Source: Treponema parvum (GTDB lineage: Bacteria > Spirochaetota > Spirochaetia > Treponematales > Treponemataceae). Taken from it: DNA of 64,000 bases. Of the stretch, positions 60,651 through 64,000 are shown in pieces; the stretch's first letter is position 1, and each line of letters begins with the position of its first letter. The position numbers and the translations under genes were made by a program. The stretch lies in the NCBI RefSeq assembly GCF_017893945.1, contig NZ_CP054257.1:1364001-1428000 (forward strand), read 5' to 3'. The notes under the pieces are model-generated. The model made no database searches and was not told where the DNA came from. It saw only the letters and a program-made list of their open reading frames with translations.

Positions 60651-62744
60651 ATGGATTTTGAAACAAAAAACGTACGTAACGCTGCCATCTCAGGTCATGG
60701 GCAAACGGGGAAAACCACTTTGTTTGAACATCTTATGTTTGTCGGAAAGGCGATTGCTCAAACCGCCGACGTAGAATCCGGTAAGACCGTAAGCGATAAT
60801 TCACCTGAAGAAATATCACGTAAAATTTCAATATATACGACTCTTTCGCATCTGACATGGAATAATAAAATTCTGAATATCTGGGACACTCCCGGTTCTT
60901 CCGATTTTGTAGGAGAAGTTATTTCAGCTTTTCGTTCGTGCGAATATGCGCTTATGCTTGTGGATTCAAGAAGCGGAGCGCAAATAGAAACGGTAAAACT
61001 TTGGCGTGATCTTGACAGGCGCAATAAACCGCGCATGGTGTTTATGAACCGCGTAGACGACGACAGAGGCAATGTGGCCGCCGCAAACAAGGATATTCAC
61101 GATAAATTCAACGTAGAAATCACTCCCATCACAATTCCCGTAGGAAACGGCTCGGCATACAAGGGCGTGATCGACGTTCTTAAAGGTAAGATGTATAAAA
61201 AACCGGCTCCGGGCGAAATAGAAAAGGCCGAAGAAATACCTGCCGATTACATGGAAATGTATAAAAACGCCCGCGACGTGCTTGCAGGATCCGCAGCCGA
61301 AGGCGACGATGATTTGCTTGTAAAATTTATCGACGAAGGGCAGCTGTCTGACGAAGAGATAAGCTTAGGACTGAAAAGCGCCTTTGCGGCAAACAAAATA
61401 GTGCCTGTTTTCGCAGGCGATCCCATAAACAATTCGGGCCTTGTATCTTTGCTTGATTTTATGGCAGACATAGCGCCCTCTCCTTTAGAACGGCTTGAAA
61501 CCGCAGTTACAGCCGAAAACGGAACGGCTTCCGTAAAAATTCTGCCGGACAAGCCTTTTTCGGCGCTTGTGGTAAAGACTGCGGGAGACCAATTCAGCGG
61601 AAAACTTTCTTACATAAAGGTGCTTTCAGGAAGTTTAACTCCTGACATAGAAGTGAACAATATTACACGGCAGAAAAAAGAAAAGATCGGCAAAATTTAC
61701 CGCTGTATAGGTAAAAAACTTGAAGAAGTTAAGGCCGTTGCCGCAGGCGATATCTGCATAGCGTCAAAACTCGCCGCAACGGAAACAAGCGACACGATCG
61801 CAGCCGATCCCGAGGCCATGTGCTTTAAACCGCTTCGTCATCCGGACCCTGTGTACTCGATTGCCGTAACTGCTGCCGACAAAAAGGCGGAAGATAAAAT
61901 GAGCGCCCAGCTTTCAAAAGCGGCCGAGACGGATCGAACGATAACGTTCCAGTACAACGCGGAAACACGACAAAATGTTTTAAGCGGAATGGGCGAACTG
62001 CAGCTAAGCATAATTCTTGAAAAGATAAAAGCCGACACCGGCATAACAGTCGAGACCTCCATACCGCGGATAGCCTACCGTGAAACGGTTCAAAAGAAAG
62101 CGGAAGCGGAATATACGCATAAAAAGCAATCTGGCGGACACGGTCAGTACGCGCGCGTAGTCCTGTCGGTACAGCCTTTAAAACGCGGAGAGGAATACAA
62201 ATTTACAAATGCGGTATTCGGAGGCGCGATTCCCAAAAACTATATTCCGGGGGTTGAAAAAGGCGTAAAGCAGGCAATGGAACACGGAGTTTTGGCGGGC
62301 TATCCTGTAACAGACATAGACGTTACGGTTCTTGACGGTAAAGACCATCCTGTAGATTCGTCGGATCTTGCCTTCCAGCTTGCGGCGCGGAACGCTTTGA
62401 GCGAGGCTATGGTAAAGGCAAACCCAATACTCTTGGAACCCATATTGAATCTTTCTGTCTGGGTGGACACAAAGTATGTAGGCGACATCATGTCGGACTT
62501 GTCGTCAAGACGCGGACGTATATTGGGGCAAAACACAATAGGAAGCGGCATTGAAGAGATAAAGGCGCAAGTGCCTCATGCGGAACTTTTGCGTTATGCG
62601 ATAGATTTGCGCGCTATAACGAGCGCGACGGGCAGTTTTGAAACTTCTTTTGATCACTACGACCCGATAAGCGGAAAGACAGCCGATAACGTAATTGCGG
62701 AAGCGAAGGCCTTTAATGCCAAACTTTCCGAAGAAAAAGAGTAA
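60651..62744 (+). CDS. EF-G-like translational GTPase with altered switch II
   Basis: 697 residues with all five EF-G domains. P-loop GHGQTGKTT; switch II reads IWDTPGSSDFVGEV, so the His that normally follows DTPG and promotes GTP hydrolysis is Ser; the guanine motif is MNRVD rather than NKMD. Domain III/IV motifs are classical (SGMGELQLSIIL; HKKQSGGHGQYARVVLSV) and the C-terminal GRILGQNT is present. This is the pattern of the EF-G-2/FusA2 group seen, for instance, in mycobacteria and Thermus, whose role is uncertain. It complements the other paralogue at 5.8 kb, which has a classical G domain but a changed domain IV. Confidence 0.9.
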   Translation: MDFETKNVRNAAISGHGQTGKTTLFEHLMFVGKAIAQTADVESGKTVSDNSPEEISRKISIYTTLSHLTWNNKILNIWDTPGSSDFVGEVISAFRSCEYALMLVDSRSGAQIETVKLWRDLDRRNKPRMVFMNRVDDDRGNVAAANKDIHDKFNVEITPITIPVGNGSAYKGVIDVLKGKMYKKPAPGEIEKAEEIPADYMEMYKNARDVLAGSAAEGDDDLLVKFIDEGQLSDEEISLGLKSAFAANKIVPVFAGDPINNSGLVSLLDFMADIAPSPLERLETAVTAENGTASVKILPDKPFSALVVKTAGDQFSGKLSYIKVLSGSLTPDIEVNNITRQKKEKIGKIYRCIGKKLEEVKAVAAGDICIASKLAATETSDTIAADPEAMCFKPLRHPDPVYSIAVTAADKKAEDKMSAQLSKAAETDRTITFQYNAETRQNVLSGMGELQLSIILEKIKADTGITVETSIPRIAYRETVQKKAEAEYTHKKQSGGHGQYARVVLSVQPLKRGEEYKFTNAVFGGAIPKNYIPGVEKGVKQAMEHGVLAGYPVTDIDVTVLDGKDHPVDSSDLAFQLAARNALSEAMVKANPILLEPILNLSVWVDTKYVGDIMSDLSSRRGRILGQNTIGSGIEEIKAQVPHAELLRYAIDLRAITSATGSFETSFDHYDPISGKTADNVIAEAKAFNAKLSEEKE

Positions 62745-62754
62745 CCGATCTTAA

Positions 62755-62799
62755 AATTCAACAGTCGAACAAAATGTCAATTTTGGAGACTGTTGAATT
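62755..62799. terminator. Hairpin between convergent EF-G-like and manA genes
   Basis: AATTCAACAGTC (62755-62766) and GACTGTTGAATT (62788-62799) form a perfect 12-bp stem with a 21-base loop. A palindrome GGTGCGCACC then TTTTT follows on the plus strand. Probably ends transcripts from one or both sides. Confidence 0.5.
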
Positions 62800-62825
62800 G
62801 GTGCGCACCTTTTTAGGAAAAAAAT

Positions 62826-63668
62826 TTAAGCTTTCAAGGACGGCGCATTTTTACAAGCGATCCTCATAAGCTTTGCGTTCCCGTTAAGACTGATTTTTTC
62901 TCCGGGCGCAAGGGCGAAAATATCTTCAGCCGTAAAATTCTCCTGCTTCGGCTTTCCACCCGCACCTTCTTCTTGAAAAGTTCTTATAATTCCGCTTCCG
63001 CTAAGGGCAAAAACGAGCTGCCAGTCATAAATGTTTTTTCCCGAAGGAACACAAAAATCATAGGAGCCTGAAATATCGATTTCTTCGAGTGAAAAGTATT
63101 CACAGTCGAATTTCCCGGGAAATTTTATAACCTTTTGCACGCCGTTATTTTTAATCGATTTTATTCCTTTTTCAACGTGAAGTTCGCGATCCCGCCCCCA
63201 ATCATAAAGCCTGTAAGTGATGTTCGACGACTGCTGAACTTCAAGCAGCCTGAGCCCTCCGCCTATAGCATGAACGGTTCCTGCAGGAATAAAAATAAAA
63301 TCCCCCGCGTGAACCTCAACCGTGTTCAAAAACTGCTCGAGTTTTTTTTCTTTTATTGCATTTTCAAGTTCTTTTGCCGAATACTTACCGTTGAGTCCGT
63401 AGACAAGCTTTGAATCAGGCTTTGCAGATAAAACATACCAGCACTCGGTTTTTCCGCGCGGCAAATTTTCAAATTTCAGCGCAAGCTCGTCGTCCGGATG
63501 AACCTGAATCGAAAGAGTGTCGTCAGCCTGTATAAGTTTTACCAATAGCGGGTAATCGCCGCCGAGAGCTGCCGAAAACTCTTTTTGTTCGCCGTCAGGA
63601 TGCGTAGAAGCTATCCAGAGCTCGTAACCCCAAATTTTTTCGGACAAGACGGGCTTAAGTTTTAGCAT
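62826..63668 (-). CDS. manA: Mannose-6-phosphate isomerase, class I
   Basis: 280 residues from the ATG at 63668, which shares a base with the upstream stop (TGATG); a GTG at 63683 is also in frame. Zinc-site motifs IQVHPDDELA (Gln, His), KTECWYVL (Glu) and FIPAGTVHAIGGGLRLLEVQ (His) are visible. Interconverts mannose-6-phosphate and fructose-6-phosphate, feeding GDP-mannose synthesis with manC or mannose use. Confidence 0.93.
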   Translation of the reverse strand: MLKLKPVLSEKIWGYELWIASTHPDGEQKEFSAALGGDYPLLVKLIQADDTLSIQVHPDDELALKFENLPRGKTECWYVLSAKPDSKLVYGLNGKYSAKELENAIKEKKLEQFLNTVEVHAGDFIFIPAGTVHAIGGGLRLLEVQQSSNITYRLYDWGRDRELHVEKGIKSIKNNGVQKVIKFPGKFDCEYFSLEEIDISGSYDFCVPSGKNIYDWQLVFALSGSGIIRTFQEEGAGGKPKQENFTAEDIFALAPGEKISLNGNAKLMRIACKNAPSLKA

Positions 63669-64000
63669 CAGTTTTTTTCCCACAGACGCTCGGGATAATA
63701 GCCGCTGTCGATCTTTTCGGCTATTGCGGATTTAACCGTTTCCTTATCTTCAGGATAAGTCATTCCAAACCAATTTTCCGTCGACGTAAACACCTTTACG
63801 GATCCTTTTTTATTTGCGATCATTTCTCCCGCGGCGACGGGAAGTAAGGCTTCGGCTTTTTCCGATGCGGCGTTCTTATCGATAAAATTTTTCCAATATT
63901 CTTCGAATTCAACAAAGGCCGTCGGCGTAAATCCGAACAAATTCATACTCACCCACTCTTTTCCGGTCATCTCGACTTTTTTGTCGCCGACCAAGCTTAT
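63668..64000 (-). CDS. Sugar nucleotidyltransferase, C-terminal part (enters from window edge)
   Basis: The frame is open to the window edge with no convincing start, so this is the end of a longer gene. The visible 110 residues (WVSMNLFGFTPTAFVEFEEYWKNFI, EALLPVAAGEMI, VKVFTSTENWFGMTYPEDK, YYPERLW) match the last third of NTP-transferase-type proteins that form nucleotide sugars or related compounds. Coupled to manA by a one-base overlap. Confidence 0.75.
   Translation of the reverse strand: MSLVGDKKVEMTGKEWVSMNLFGFTPTAFVEFEEYWKNFIDKNAASEKAEALLPVAAGEMIANKKGSVKVFTSTENWFGMTYPEDKETVKSAIAEKIDSGYYPERLWEKN

Overview
The window looks like chromosome of a spirochaete of the Treponema type. Evidence: the gene order rpsB-tsf-frr-uppS-cdsA-dxr-rseP with no pyrH between tsf and frr; spirochaete-style lipoproteins; two diverged EF-G-family proteins; PilZ proteins; and many small exported proteins (HEAT-repeat, beta-propeller, unknown) typical of this group. 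Base composition is moderate and even. I saw no phage, insertion sequence or CRISPR array. Three tRNA genes (Leu-CAG, Gly-UCC, Arg-CCG) lie on the minus strand, none with an encoded CCA.

Layout. 1-16.4 kb is mostly carbohydrate handling: the start of a lipoprotein sugar-binding protein leaving the window, a YesM-type histidine kinase with an AraC-type response regulator, an ADP-ribosylglycohydrolase-family protein, an EF-G paralogue, a UgpC/MsmK-type ABC ATPase, lysC-dapB, a queuosine-precursor transporter, then an enolase-superfamily gene followed by a sugar ABC transporter (binding protein and two permeases, no ATPase of its own; the UgpC-like ATPase at 8 kb could serve it).

16.9-22.6 kb is the most interesting block. 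Four tightly packed minus-strand genes encode a cytosolic solute-binding-protein-like protein with an added N-terminal domain, a HypB/UreG/CobW-like GTPase with two CxxC pairs, an ABC ATPase with no membrane partner, and a Crp/Fnr-type regulator. They are followed by hcp (hybrid cluster protein). Both promoters, the one for the four-gene operon and the one for hcp, carry the same palindrome GTAAC-N4-GTTAC at exactly the same distance from a -10 box. This reads as a single nitrosative-stress or anaerobic regulon containing an ABC-like machine that is not a transporter; I know of no described function for it.

22.7-44.3 kb is housekeeping: mfd, an envelope/signalling trio, two pseudouridine synthases, yggS, rsmA, a comEC without its nuclease-like domain, a HEAT-repeat protein, a PilZ c-di-GMP receptor, a CPBP protease, a hydrolase fused to a polytopic membrane domain, rnz, an exported beta-propeller-like protein, rnc, acpP, rpmF and coaD. 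44.3-54.8 kb holds envelope proteins, maf and the translation/isoprenoid/envelope operon. 54.9-64 kb holds glgA, a SemiSWEET gene preceded by a decayed partial copy of itself, manC, ruvC-yebC, a second diverged EF-G paralogue, and manA with a truncated nucleotidyltransferase at the edge.

Coordinates for several genes were moved to internal starts where a Shine-Dalgarno sequence, family length or neighbour overlap favoured them. All functional calls come from motif recognition by eye; no database search was possible.
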